Shown here piece after piece: positions 25,547 to 35,165 of a stretch of DNA of 64,000 bases. How positions within the stretch are numbered: position 1 is the first letter of the stretch; each line of letters opens with the position of its first letter. The stretch covers positions 372,001-436,000 of the forward strand of contig OY969783.1 in the NCBI GenBank assembly GCA_963702995.1. The letters are read 5' to 3'. Origin of the DNA: MFD04580-c1 sp963702995. Lineage in GTDB: Bacteria > Planctomycetota > Phycisphaerae > Tepidisphaerales > Tepidisphaeraceae. Made by a program: the position numbers and the translations under genes. The notes under the pieces were generated by a model, which was not told the DNA's origin, ran no database searches, and saw only the letters and a program-made list of their open reading frames with translations.

Positions 25547-26320
25547 TCAGAGCATCGCGTTTGGACGGGGTCGTCGAGGCTGCACCCGCACTGGCGGCAC
25601 CGACGAAGCGCGGCGCGGCGCGTGCAGTCGCCGCGTCAGGAAGAGCAGAGCGATGCCCGGCCCAAAGACCCAGACGGCGGAGGTAAGCCCGATGATCAGC
25701 GCGAGAAAAGTCCCTTCGCCGCAATAGCAGCTTGTCCGGCGTCTCACCTGCACGTCAATCGGGATGGTGATGAGCAGCTCAAGGACCGTCCCCGCGACCA
25801 GCAGCCGGTAGATCCGTCGAAACCGGGTGACGCTTTCCCCCGCCCAAACAACGCCGAAGACGAACAGCCAGATCCCCCAGCTCAAGCCGATCCCAAGGTA
25901 GATCACCGCGGGAAGCCGCTCGCCGCTGGATTGATCCATCCACGCGACGAGTCGGCGCGCGATATCGTCGCCGGTCGCGTTCAGGCGGAAAAGGCTGATG
26001 AACGCGGCAACCAGCCCCGTGGTGAGCAGCGCCGACATCAGTGACGCAACGATCAGCGAGACCGCCATCGGCCGCCGGCCGGTCGGGCGGGGCCAGCGAA
26101 GCTGGGGCGCCCCGCACAGAAACAGCCCTTGTGCGGCCGCGATGAGGGCCAGCCAGCCGATCAGCCAACCGACGGGAAGGCTTCCCAGCAATAGGTCATC
26201 GAAGCATGTGGCGCCAACGGCAATGACGGCGATGCCCGACAGGTAGACGAACAGCAGCAGATACCGGCGGCGATACCAACGGTCCGCGATGGCGTAGCGG
26301 GGAGAGTAATTGAGCCGCAT
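25547..26320 (-). CDS. Six-helix membrane protein of unknown function
   Basis: 257 residues from the ATG at 26320. Hydrophobic segments include YLLLFVYLSGIAVIAVGATC, LIGWLALIAAAQGLFLCG, VSLIVASLMSALLTTGLVAA, VIYLGIGLSWGIWLFVFGVV, LLVAGTVLELLITIPIDV and a last helix preceded by TSCYCGEGTFLALIIGLTSA. The CYCGEGTF loop between helices 5 and 6 is a distinctive cysteine-containing motif I recall from other planctomycete hypotheticals. The C-terminus is a basic, Pro-rich tail. Function unknown. Confidence 0.75.
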   Translation of the reverse strand: MRLNYSPRYAIADRWYRRRYLLLFVYLSGIAVIAVGATCFDDLLLGSLPVGWLIGWLALIAAAQGLFLCGAPQLRWPRPTGRRPMAVSLIVASLMSALLTTGLVAAFISLFRLNATGDDIARRLVAWMDQSSGERLPAVIYLGIGLSWGIWLFVFGVVWAGESVTRFRRIYRLLVAGTVLELLITIPIDVQVRRRTSCYCGEGTFLALIIGLTSAVWVFGPGIALLFLTRRLHAPRRASSVPPVRVQPRRPRPNAML

Positions 26321-26442
26321 TGCGGTGCCGTGCGGCGGCGGCGTGGGTTGCGGCGTGTCCAATAGAAGTCACCGGTATGTCCTGGAAGCCGGTTGAGATG
26401 CCGATCACCCGGCCGCGGCGGCGTCACCCGTGGCCGCCGGCG

Positions 26443-27777
26443 TCAGGGAGAAGGCGCCCGCAAGGCGCCGCCCCGCACCTTGACCAGCCGCTGGAAAGCC
26501 TCGCCGCGGGCCTCGAAGTTCGGGAACTGGTCGTAGCTGGCGCAGCCGGTGCTTAGCAGCACGATATCGCCTGAGGCCGCGATCCGCCTGGCCACCGCGA
26601 CGGCGGTCGCCAAATCCTGGCAACGATGTACCGCCGGCGCGCCAGGGTCGCGCGCGACGTCATCGGCCAGCCGCGGCCCGGTCTCGCCGATGCACAGGAC
26701 GGCCCTCGCCCGCGCCCGCAGCGCATCGCGCAATGCCTCCATCGGCAGGCCCTTTTTGCCCGAGCCGCCCACGATCTGGATCACGCGGCCAGCCGGGAAA
26801 GACTCCAGCGCCGCCACCGCCGCCTCCGGGATCGTCGCGATCGAGTCATTGTAATAGCGGACCCCGTCGGCCTCGTGCGGAAGCTGCAGCCGATGCGGCA
26901 AGCCTCGAAAGTCGGCCACCGCCGCCTGGGCTTGCTCGAACGTGACGCCGAACAACTTGGCGGCCGCGAACGCCGCCTGGGCATTTAACTGGTTATGCGC
27001 GCCGGGGACGCTCAAGTCGAAGGGCGGCGCGTCGCTCGCGGGGAACGTTTCAACGGCCGCGCCTGACTTTGACGCGATTGCGACCATGTCGGCGCACGCG
27101 GCATTAAGGACTGCGTAATCCTGCGGCCGCTGAAACCTCAAGATGTTCGCCTTGGCCGCAAGATAGGCGTCCTTTGACCCGTGCCAGTCAAGGTGATCGG
27201 CCGCGATAAGGGTGACCAGTGCGATGTGGGGGGACCAGCGGATCTCTCCCAGGTAATCGAGCATGAAGCTCGACAGTTCCAGCACCACCCGATCGGACGT
27301 GGCGATCGCCGGCAAATCCGCCAGTAGCGAGCGGCCGATGTTCCCGCCGACCCACGTCTGGCCGCCCGCTCTTAGCATGCGCCCGAGCATTTCCGTCGTC
27401 GTGGATTTGCCCTTGGTCCCGGTGACGCCGACGATCGGCGCGGGGCAGCGCTCGACAAAGAGGCGGATCTCGGTCGTCACCGGAACGCCGGCCGCCCGCG
27501 CGGCCCTCAGATAGGGGCTGCTCGGCGCGATCGCCGGCGAAGCGACGATGACATCGGCGCTGGTGAAGTCCTCAGTTCGGTGCTCGCCAAGGCGAAAATC
27601 GATCGGCAACCCCTCGAGCTGGGCAACCGACTCGGCCAGCGCCTCAGGCGACGCGGGGTCTGTCACCAGAACCCGAGCCCCCTCGCCCACGAGCCACTTC
27701 GCCGCCGCGATATTGCCGCCGAACCGCCCGAGCCCGGCGACCGCCACGCGCTTTCCCTCAAAGCTCCGCATCAGCAA
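26443..27777 (-). CDS. murD: UDP-N-acetylmuramoylalanine--D-glutamate ligase
   Basis: 444 residues, the normal length. It adds D-Glu to UDP-MurNAc-L-Ala in cytoplasmic peptidoglycan synthesis. The N-terminal domain opens with RVAVAGLGRFGGNIAAAKWL, the ATP loop is GVTGTKGKSTTTEMLGRML, and conserved catalytic segments include GGNIGRSLL, ELSSFMLD, DHLDWHGSKDAYLAAKANIL and YYNDSIATIPEAAVAALESF, ending with the SSGCASYDQF-like STGCASYDQFPNFEARGEAF. It stands apart from a dcw cluster in this window. It ends 80 bp after the membrane protein start. Confidence 0.96.
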   Translation of the reverse strand: MLMRSFEGKRVAVAGLGRFGGNIAAAKWLVGEGARVLVTDPASPEALAESVAQLEGLPIDFRLGEHRTEDFTSADVIVASPAIAPSSPYLRAARAAGVPVTTEIRLFVERCPAPIVGVTGTKGKSTTTEMLGRMLRAGGQTWVGGNIGRSLLADLPAIATSDRVVLELSSFMLDYLGEIRWSPHIALVTLIAADHLDWHGSKDAYLAAKANILRFQRPQDYAVLNAACADMVAIASKSGAAVETFPASDAPPFDLSVPGAHNQLNAQAAFAAAKLFGVTFEQAQAAVADFRGLPHRLQLPHEADGVRYYNDSIATIPEAAVAALESFPAGRVIQIVGGSGKKGLPMEALRDALRARARAVLCIGETGPRLADDVARDPGAPAVHRCQDLATAVAVARRIAASGDIVLLSTGCASYDQFPNFEARGEAFQRLVKVRGGALRAPSP

Positions 27778-27817
27778 AATCCTTTTTGCGTTCGCCGGCC
27801 CGTCGCCGCCGGCCGAT

Positions 27818-28221
27818 TCACATCGCCACGTCCCTGATATGCGTCGCGATCCACCACGTGTTCCCGCTCGGGTCCTTCACGCCGCCGTGGCGATCGCCGT
27901 ACGGCATATCGGCAGGCGCTGACCGAGACGGCGCCCGCCTCCAGCGCTTTCTGATAGACGGCGTCGCAGTCGGTCACGTAGAGGTAGAACGATGCCGGGG
28001 CCGGTCCGAAGCCGGCGGCCGGCCGACGCCTCGCCCATCATCACCGGGGAATCTCCGATTCGCACCTCGGCGTGCTGGATCGATCCATCGTCCCGTAACG
28101 TACGATGTACCTGCGTGGCACCGAACGCCTTCTTGAGAAACTCGATCAGATCGCCAACGCCGTTCACAATCAGATACGGCGTGACCGCATGATAGCCGTC
28201 GGGGATCGGTTTTACCGCCAT
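27818..28221 (-). CDS. VOC-family (PhnB/glyoxalase-like) protein (two frameshifts)
   Basis: Start at 28221 because GGAGG lies 7 bp upstream; reads MAVKPIPDGYHAVTPYLIVN, then FLKKAFGATQVHRTLRDDGS and HAEVRIGDSPVMMGEA. After a shift near 28012-28022 the frame continues GPAPASFYLYVTDCDAVYQK, and after a second near 27911-27920 ends PYGDRHGGVKDPSGNTWWIA THIRDVAM. Joined, it is a typical PhnB-like protein of about 135 residues with the metal-site His and Glu-type positions preserved. Two shifts within 110 bp of otherwise perfect sequence point to read error. Confidence 0.82.
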
Positions 28222-28302
28222 GGGAACGCCTCCAGCCTTTGCCATTTTCCGTCCTTAAGCGCCGCCCTCGCTAACCAGCGGCTCAACCCCGACGCTTATC
28301 GG

Positions 28303-29169
28303 CTACCGCCGCGGCGGCGACGTCGTCGGCCGCGTTGTCGCGGCGGCCGCCTGATCCAGCGCCGCGTGGTGGGCGCGGGCGACGTCGCTCATGTAGTCGT
28401 CGCCGGCGTATTTCTCGGCCGCAAGCCGGATCTCCTCGGCCGCCTGCGCCGGCCGGCCTTCGGCTTCGTGGAACAGGCCGATGTAGAGGTGGGCATAGAG
28501 CAGTCGCTGACGGAGGTCGTCCGCCTCAGGGCGGCCGGCGTTCGCGGCAGCCAGAACGTCTCGCGGCGAAAGCCGGCCGGCGAACATTTCGTGCACCTCC
28601 GCCATCGGCACCCGGCTGTCACCGTGGATCGGGATCAAGCGGCGCCGTGCTGCTTCAATGCCCGAGGCCCGAGCGACGCACAAGAAGTGCCACGCGGCGT
28701 TCTCGACATCCTCCGGGTTGACCGTCTTGTGCAACTCGAACTGCCGCGCAGCCTTGTCAAACTCCCCGGCGTAGTAGAGCGAGATGCCCCGTTGCCAGTG
28801 GTAAGGCGCCTGGTCCGGATCGAGCGCGAGCACCTGATCGAAATCGGCCACCGAGGCCTTGAAGCGGCCGAGGCGGAACTGGTCCTCGCCGCGATGCTGG
28901 AAGGCGGCCGGCGATGTCGGTAACAACTCGATCACCTTCGAATAATCCGTCACCGCACGCTCGTACCGACGCATCGCATCCAGCACGTGCGCTCGATTCA
29001 TATAGACCGGCGGCGCATCGGGGCGCGCGGCCACGGCGCGATCGGCGTCGGCCAGGTCACGGGCGATGGCACTCTCGTCGCGCGCCGACGCGTCGCCCCG
29101 CACGAACGTTCCTGCGCAGGCGATGAGGACGCAGGTCAGCGCGGTGACGCATCTCCGGCGGTGTCTCAT
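28303..29169 (-). CDS. Secreted TPR-repeat protein
   Basis: 288 residues; AAGGAG lies just before the ATG at 29169. A signal peptide (VTALTCVLIACAGTFVRG) is followed by about three tetratricopeptide repeats (PPVYMNRAHVLDAMRRYERA, AAFQHRGEDQFRLGRFKASV, APYHWQRGISLYYAGEFDKA) and a helical C-terminal half (LYAHLYIGLFHEAEGRPAQA). It resembles planctomycete TPR lipoprotein-like proteins with a 'HFLCVARASG' middle segment. Protein-protein interaction role; partner unknown. It begins 17 bp past the nadE stop in the same direction. Confidence 0.85.
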   Translation of the reverse strand: MRHRRRCVTALTCVLIACAGTFVRGDASARDESAIARDLADADRAVAARPDAPPVYMNRAHVLDAMRRYERAVTDYSKVIELLPTSPAAFQHRGEDQFRLGRFKASVADFDQVLALDPDQAPYHWQRGISLYYAGEFDKAARQFELHKTVNPEDVENAAWHFLCVARASGIEAARRRLIPIHGDSRVPMAEVHEMFAGRLSPRDVLAAANAGRPEADDLRQRLLYAHLYIGLFHEAEGRPAQAAEEIRLAAEKYAGDDYMSDVARAHHAALDQAAAATTRPTTSPPRR

Positions 29170-29186
29170 CAGTGGCTCCTTCGTCC

Positions 29187-30959
29187 TCATCCGACCGCTG
29201 GGGCCGGATCGCCATGCCGGGCCACCGTCTGCTCGTACCGCTGGGCGATCGGCATCCGGCGGCCGAAACCAAAAGCCCGGCTCGTCACCTTCAGCCCCGG
29301 CGGCGCCTGGCGGCGCTTGTATTCACTTCGATCAATCAGCTTGATGACGCGCTCCACCGTCTCCGGCCGGAAACCGTCGGCGATAATCTGGGCGGCCGAC
29401 AGATCCCCCTCCACATAGCGGTTCAGGATCGCGTCGAGCACGTCATAGGGCGGCAGCGAATCCTGGTCGGTCTGGTTGGGACGCAGTTCGGCGGAAGGGG
29501 CCTTGTCGATCGTACCGCGCGGGATCCGCTCGAAGCCCGCCTGTCGGTTGATCAGCTCGGAAAGGCGGTAGACGATCGTCTTGGGCACGTCGCTAATCAC
29601 CGCGAGCCCGCCGCACATATCGCCGTAGAGCGTGCAATAGCCGACCGCCATCTCGCTCTTGTTCCCCGTCGTCAGCAGCAGGTGATTGAACTTATTGGAA
29701 AACGCCATCAGCAGGGCGCCGCGGACGCGGGCCTGGAGGTTTTCCTCGGTCACGTCCTGTTTCAGGCCGGCGAAACTTGGGGCGAGCGTTGACTCGTAGG
29801 CGTCATGGACGGCCGCGATCGGGATGACGTGGAAGGGCATCCCCAGGTTGCTCGCCAGCGTTCGGGCGTCGGCGACCGAATGCCCGGAGCTATAGCGGCT
29901 CGGCATCGCGACGCCGACCACCTTCGACGCCCCGAACGCGTCCACGGCCAGACAGGCGGTCAGCGCGGAGTCGATCCCGCCCGAGAGCCCCAGCACCACG
30001 CTCGAAAAGCCGCACTTGCGCACGTAGTCGCGCAGGCCCAGGACCAGCGCCTGGCGGATCGAGTCGATGGCTGCTTCGCTCCATTCAGATCCGTCCGCCG
30101 TGGCGGAAGCGCCCGAGCCGGACGCCGGCACCGCGTCGGCGTTGATCGGCTGATGGGCGGTCCCACGCGGCACCGTCAGTTCGACAACGACCAGGTCTTC
30201 CTCGAACGCTTTGGCCTGCGCGACGAGGTTGCCGGCCGCGTCGAACGCGACGCTGTTGCCGTCGAAGACCAGTTCGTCGTTCCCGCCGACCTGGTTCACA
30301 TAGACCAATGGCTTGCCAAATCGTCTGACTTGTGACGAAAAAAGCTCCAGCCGGAAAGCGTGCTTGTTGACGACGAACGGTGAGGCGCTGGCGTTGACGA
30401 GCAGCTCCGCCCCGGCCGCGTTCAGGTCGGCGATCGGGTTCTGGTGGTAGAGCCGCCGGGCGATCAGCCGCTCGTCGTTCCAGAGGTCTTCGCAAATGCT
30501 CTGCCCGACGATGACCGGGCGGCCGCGGGGATCGGTCACGCGGACGAGGTTCTCATGCTCGTCCTTCGGGCCGGGCTCAAAATAGCGGCTCTCGTCGAAG
30601 ACATCGTACGTCGGCAGGAGCGTCTTGAAATGCCGGCTGACGACGGCTCCATCGCGCAGCATGGCCACCGCGTTGTAGAGCGGCCGCCCGACTGGGGCGG
30701 GGTTGCGGTCGGCATACCCCACGATGACATCGATCCCCCGCACCTGCGCCGCGATCCGCTCGACCGCCCGAAGGTTGTCGTCAATAAAGCCGGGCTTGAG
30801 GAGCAGGTCCTTCGGCGGGTAGCCAATGACCGACAGCTCGGGAAAGACCGCCAGCGTCGCCCCCTCGGCGCGGGCACGCGCGACAAACTCGAGAGTCTTC
30901 CGGGAGTTCCCGGCAATGTCGCCGACGGTCGGGTTGATCTGGCAGAGCGCGACTCGCAT
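29187..30959 (-). CDS. nadE: Glutamine-dependent NAD+ synthetase
   Basis: 590 residues. It makes NAD+ from nicotinic acid adenine dinucleotide using glutamine-derived ammonia. Residues about 1-265 are the nitrilase-type glutaminase with triad segments FPELSVIGYPPKDLLL (Glu), KTLLPTYDVFDE (Lys) and GQSICEDLW (Cys). The synthetase domain starts near 290 with VVLGLSGGIDSALTACLAVD (P-loop) and includes TTGNKSEMAVGYCTLYGDMC and PSAELRPNQTDQDSLPPYDV. Both domains are complete and in frame. Confidence 0.96.
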   Translation of the reverse strand: MRVALCQINPTVGDIAGNSRKTLEFVARARAEGATLAVFPELSVIGYPPKDLLLKPGFIDDNLRAVERIAAQVRGIDVIVGYADRNPAPVGRPLYNAVAMLRDGAVVSRHFKTLLPTYDVFDESRYFEPGPKDEHENLVRVTDPRGRPVIVGQSICEDLWNDERLIARRLYHQNPIADLNAAGAELLVNASASPFVVNKHAFRLELFSSQVRRFGKPLVYVNQVGGNDELVFDGNSVAFDAAGNLVAQAKAFEEDLVVVELTVPRGTAHQPINADAVPASGSGASATADGSEWSEAAIDSIRQALVLGLRDYVRKCGFSSVVLGLSGGIDSALTACLAVDAFGASKVVGVAMPSRYSSGHSVADARTLASNLGMPFHVIPIAAVHDAYESTLAPSFAGLKQDVTEENLQARVRGALLMAFSNKFNHLLLTTGNKSEMAVGYCTLYGDMCGGLAVISDVPKTIVYRLSELINRQAGFERIPRGTIDKAPSAELRPNQTDQDSLPPYDVLDAILNRYVEGDLSAAQIIADGFRPETVERVIKLIDRSEYKRRQAPPGLKVTSRAFGFGRRMPIAQRYEQTVARHGDPAPAVG

Positions 30960-31043
30960 AGGCCCATTCTAGCGGCCGCCCGCCCGAAGCGCGCCCGCGT
31001 TTCGCACATTGAAGAGAAGGCTCCCTGCGAGCCGCGACCGTAA

Positions 31044-31141
31044 CAGACTGTCGGAAAACCCAAAAAACGCCGAAAAATGCTTCATTTTTCGCTCAAGAAC
31101 GGCGGTCGTCAGGTCGCTGTCACCAGTTTTTCGACAGTCTG
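31044..31141. repeat. Inverted repeat with nested hairpin
   Basis: Arms CAGACTGTCGGAAAAC (31044-31059) and GTTTTTCGACAGTCTG (31126-31141) match at 15 of 16 positions. Inside is a second hairpin, CGAAAAAT-GCTTC-ATTTTTCG (31071-31091). It could be a small mobile element or structured RNA. It lies just upstream of the start side of nadE and abuts the tandem array at 31145. Confidence 0.75.
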
Positions 31142-31144
31142 GTA

Positions 31145-31411
31145 AGGGAGCGGTCAGGCCCCAGCGCGGAGACGCTCGAAAACATCGAGCAGCGCATATT
31201 GGGGCGCGAACCGCGCCTCCACGGTTCGGAAGGGAGCGGTCGGGCCGTAGCGCGGAGAAACTTGAATACCTCGAGCGTCGCGTATTGTGCCGCGCCGACC
31301 GCTCCCTCACGGTCGATCAAGGAGCGGTCGGGCCGCAGCGCAGAGACCCTCGAAAACCTCGAGCGGCGCGTATCGGGACGCCAACCGCTCCCTCACGGTC
31401 GCGGCTCGTTG
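31145..31411. repeat. Three tandem units of about 88 bp
   Basis: Units begin near 31145, 31231 and 31320 with (A)GGGAGCGGTCGGGCC and share AGCGCGGAGA, CTCGA-AAC-TCGAGC and GCGCGTATTG-type blocks. Units 2 and 3 end in ACCGCTCCCTCACGGTCG, complementary to their own beginnings, so each can fold on itself. The core belongs to the same dispersed family as 274-436. Noncoding; fills the gap between the nadE and serine hydrolase genes. Confidence 0.8.
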
Positions 31412-33503
31412 GGACGCTGATCCTTCGCATAGAGCGTCAGTTCCATCTTCCTGACGCAGAACGCGTCATAGAGCACGCCGGCATGCTCGCGGCCGGAGAA
31501 GACGAGCCACATCGACAGCCCATCCGGCGACATCCACTTGGTCGGAAGCCGGTATCCGTGCGTCTCTCCCAACCCCCAGTCCGACATCGAAAATGCCGTT
31601 GTCCAGGGGCCGACAGGCGACGGAGCGTCAAATAGCCCCCATCCGTGGCCGTGCCCGTAACTGACGGCCAGCAGGTATCGGCCCAGGCCCACGGCGTACG
31701 CGACCTCCAGCCGCTCGCAGTGGCGGGGGTAATGAAAGACGTGGCTGCGCTCGGCCACGTCGCGCGACCAGCGCGGAAGGCCCGACGCGTCGGGCCCGGC
31801 GAAGAATTCGTACGCGTCGCGCTCCCGCAGGTGCCGCCTCGGCACCCTCGCCAGGACGACGCCATCGTACGGCTCGTACGCGCTCGGACCGTCCTGGGAA
31901 TAGGTGTAGACAAAGTCGTCCGGCGCGCCGGCGTAATTGCGGCCGAAGTTGAGGAACGTGGGGCAGCCGAAGCTGGTGTCAAAACTGAAGCCCCATTCCC
32001 ACGTCGCGCCATGATCCGCCGACCAGGTGAGCGTCGCGTTGTGCGTGTTGCGAACCCACAGGTAGAGGACGCCATCTACCATCAGCATCCCGCTCGCCTT
32101 GGGGCCTTTGGCGCCGTTGCCGGTCCGTTCGAGGGTCGGCGCGCGAAGGTTTACGCCGGTGAAGTCGGGCGGAGCTCCCTCCACCCGCGCCAGGCCCATG
32201 GAGAGCTTTCGATCGATGAACGGCTCGAACCCCTCGCCATCGCCATAAGACGTGTAGATCCGGTCATCGTCGGCCCACGTCATCGGCCAGTTGTCGCTGT
32301 CGAGCGCTTTTCGGACGATCGAACCCACTGGTCCGAACTGAACGGAGCGGATGACGGCGCTCGGCCGGTAGGGCGGATCGATCACCGCATCCACCAGCGG
32401 CGCCAGCAGATGCTTTTCGACCTGCGCCCAGTTCGACTCGGGGGTTCCAAAAGCCTGGCCATTACGCACCACGATCAGATCGAGCGAGGGGATGACAATC
32501 AAAAGCTGATGCCCCGCCCCGGCCCCCATGTAGGCGTCACGGGGCGCGGACTTCCACGCCCCGTCCCGGTTTGACCACCAGCCAAAGCCGGGCGAGGGGC
32601 TCGCCTCTCCTTCCCATTGATCCGGCTTGGCGGTGCCCGGCGGGTCGATGCTGCCGCGAACGATGGCTACCGACAGGATCCGGCGGCCGTCCCAGTCCCC
32701 CTCGCGCAGCATGAGCCGCCCCACTCGGGCGGCCGCCCGAGCGGTGAACGTCGCGCCGCCCCAGTTCGCCTGAAGGTCCAGCCCATCCACGCGGTACGTC
32801 TTCTGATACCCGATCGACCACATCGTGTCCTCAATGCCGATCGGCGCGTAGACACGCTCGCGGAGCAGCGACCGGAGACTTTTTTGCTCCCCTGGCTGGA
32901 TCGCCGCGGTTACCGCGTATGCCAGCATCGCCATGCCGGGGTTGCTGTAGCTGACCCGCGTCCCCGGCTCAAAGAGGACCGGCGCCCGATCCGCGCGAGG
33001 GTGAAGGGGTCGGGCACGCGATTCCAGAACTCCCCTTTCCAGCCCGTCAGCTTCTCATGGGGAACGCCGGGTGATTCGGCATCATCCAGGCCCGACGTGT
33101 GGGTGGCGAGCTGCGCGATCGTGATCTTCGATTTGCGCGGATCGTCCTTCCACGCGGGGACGAATCGCGAGACCGGGTCCGCCGGCTTCAGGCGTCCGTC
33201 CTGCATCGCGGCCGCCAGCGACATCCCTCCCACCAGCACCTTGGCCAGCGACGCCGTGCCGTGCGGCTTATCGACGCCGGAATCGGCCGCGTACCACTCG
33301 AAGACAACCTTGTCATGGCGGACAACCAGGAACGTCCGCGTATGGAGACGGACGAGGTCGTCTTTGAGTCGTCCCAGCTTTTCCGACGACATCCCCTGCG
33401 CCTCGGGCGTATCGGCGGCCCACTCAAAGCCGTGGGCACGAGGCCCGGCCATCAGCAGACACAGGCCCAGTGCGACAACGGGGAAGGGCTTCAATCGAGT
33501 CAT
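31393..33503 (-). CDS. Secreted serine hydrolase (beta-lactamase fold) with C-terminal DUF4185-like domain (one frameshift)
   Basis: The signal peptide (VVALGLCLLMAGPRAHG) is followed by a class C beta-lactamase/DD-peptidase-type domain: HGTASLAKVLVGG with the SxxK serine, then THTSGLDD. A shift near 32990-32998 leads into RAPVLFEPGTRVSYSNPGMA containing the YxN motif, and on to GAGAGHQLLIVIPSLDLIVV. From about residue 380 a second domain has sialidase or DUF4185-like propeller features (TWSADHGATWEWGFSFDTSF, DDFVYTYSQDG, MWLVFSGREH). About 700 residues in all. The combination suggests an esterase or amidase tied to a carbohydrate-recognition propeller; substrate unknown. Confidence 0.82.
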
Positions 33504-33839
33504 CTCTGCTCCAGCCAGGATCAGAACATTCGGACGCTGCGAAGCGGCGGCGGGGGGCGGGTTTCGGGGCCTTTCATATCGCCGGGCCCATCGTTCACCA
33601 AAACCGGCGCGTCATCTTATCCGGCGAGGATCGAAGCACCCGACCTGAAGGAAACGGATAGGGCGAGAACGCGAGCCGTTTCAACCAGCCCGGATTCGGT
33701 CGGCCTGCCGCGGCATATTGCCCGTTCCGACGGGATTACGCTCCACATAGTATCGAATCCGGCAGGTCGGTGATCGACCGTTGTAACGAGGCCGGTGCCC
33801 CTGCCAGAGGCCCGCCGCAGCCAATTGTGGAGCGTACCG
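33504..33839. other. Divergent intergenic region, no gene seen
   Basis: This gap lies between divergent serine hydrolase and SDR genes. I see no convincing ORF, repeat or promoter box, although both promoters should lie here. Confidence 0.5.
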
Positions 33840-34935
33840 ATGTCGCGCCCTTCATCCTTTCTTTCGACGGTCGTCAAAGCGTCTCTGGTCGGGGCGGGGG
33901 CCTACTGGTTTGCCCGGCGCGGTGCGACGCGGCCGCAAGATAGAGCTGGCCGGGCGCACCGTCCTGATCACGGGCGGGTCGCGCGGGCTTGGGTTGGCGC
34001 TGGCGCGGGAATTCGCGCATCACGGGGCGCGGATTGCTCTGTGCGCGCGTGACACCGAGGAACTCGACGCGGCCAAGCGCGACATCGGCCGCCTCGGCGT
34101 GGATGTGGCGACGTTCGTCTGTGATCTTCGCGAGCCGGCCGGGATTCGGCGGGTGATTGACGACGTCGAGTTGAGCTTTGGCCCGATCGAGGTGCTCGTC
34201 AACAACGCCGGGACCATCCTGGTCGGGCCGGCACAGGTGATGGGCCTTGCGGACTACGAAGAGGCGATGAACGTCAACTTCTGGGCGGCGGTGCACGCGA
34301 CGTCGGCCCTGGCGCCGAAAATGGCCGGCCGCGGGGGCGGGCGGATCGTCAACATCGGCTCCGTCGGCGGGAAGATGCCCGTGCCGCACCTCGCCCCTTA
34401 TTGCGCGAGCAAGTTCGCCCTTGCGGGCTTCTCCGGCGCACTCCGAAGCGAGCTGGGGCCGGACGGCATCCTGGTGACCAGCGTCAGCCCGGGCCTTATG
34501 CGTACCGGGAGCCCGCGGAACGCGAAGTTCAAGGGGGACCCCACCGCCGAGTACGCGTGGTTCAGCATCGGCGACTCATTGCCAGGCGTTTCGATCAGCG
34601 CCGAGGCGGCCGCCCGGAGCATCGTGGACGCGACTGTCTTTGGCGATGCGGAGGTCGTCCTCGGGCTGCCGGCGCAGCTTGCCGCACTTTCTTATGGCCT
34701 CGCCCCAAACCTCCACGTCGAGATCTCGTCCCTCATCAACCGGCTGCTCCCCAGCGCAAAGGGAGCGACCGGGGAGACGCGGTTCGGCCACGAGAGCGAA
34801 TCGTGGGTCACCCGATCGTTCCTGCGCTATCTCGGCCGCAAGGCTAGAGAGAGTACAACGAACTGCCCGCTTCTCGATCCCACCTCAAGGCCACGTAGTG
34901 GGTCACTCCAACGAATTGAGGCAGGCCGCCCGTAA
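33840..34935 (+). CDS. Short-chain dehydrogenase/reductase (one frameshift)
   Basis: The ATG at 33840 gives MSRPSSFLSTVVKASLVGAG, a hydrophobic N-terminal segment ending AYWFARRGATR. A one-base shift between about 33920 and 33934 leads into RKIELAGRTVLITGGSRGLG, the NAD(P)-binding TGxxxGxG motif. Then follow NNAGTILVGPAQVM, IVNIGSVGGKMPVPHLAPYC with the catalytic Ser, and YCASKFALAGFSGAL with the YxxxK pair. The long C-terminal part (LMRTGSPRNAKFKGD, LINRLLPSAKG) resembles planctomycete SDRs with a membrane-linked N-terminus. Substrate unknown. Confidence 0.9.
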
Positions 34936-34941
34936 ATCGAC

Positions 34942-35012
34942 GTGCCGCCGGTGCCCCCACCGGCGGGATTGCGAGTTGGCCGAAAGGCCGCCGGTGAGGG
35001 GACCGGCGGCAC
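34942..35012. repeat. GTGCCGCCGGTGCC hairpin repeat, copy 1
   Basis: 25-bp arms at 34942-34966 and 34988-35012 pair with two mismatches, with GGCCGAAAGGCC in the loop also able to pair. Related elements lie at 46511-46586 and 60591-60656, each followed or preceded by a GGCAT-CGC string. Confidence 0.8.
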
Positions 35013-35165
35013 TTCAGATGGCATCGCCGCTCGCCCGCAAATCCGCGTGGAACCGTTTACCACGCGCTGGCGAGAGGAGGCCGATCGGCTCGAGCGGGCT
35101 CGATGTTACGAAGAGGGCTCGATGTTATGGAGCGGGCTCGACGGCACTGTCTCAGCTCGGCGGCA

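Noticed and set aside
31145..31411. CRISPR array
   Set aside because: There are three units of about 88 bp similar along their whole length, with no short repeats separated by unique spacers and no cas genes nearby.
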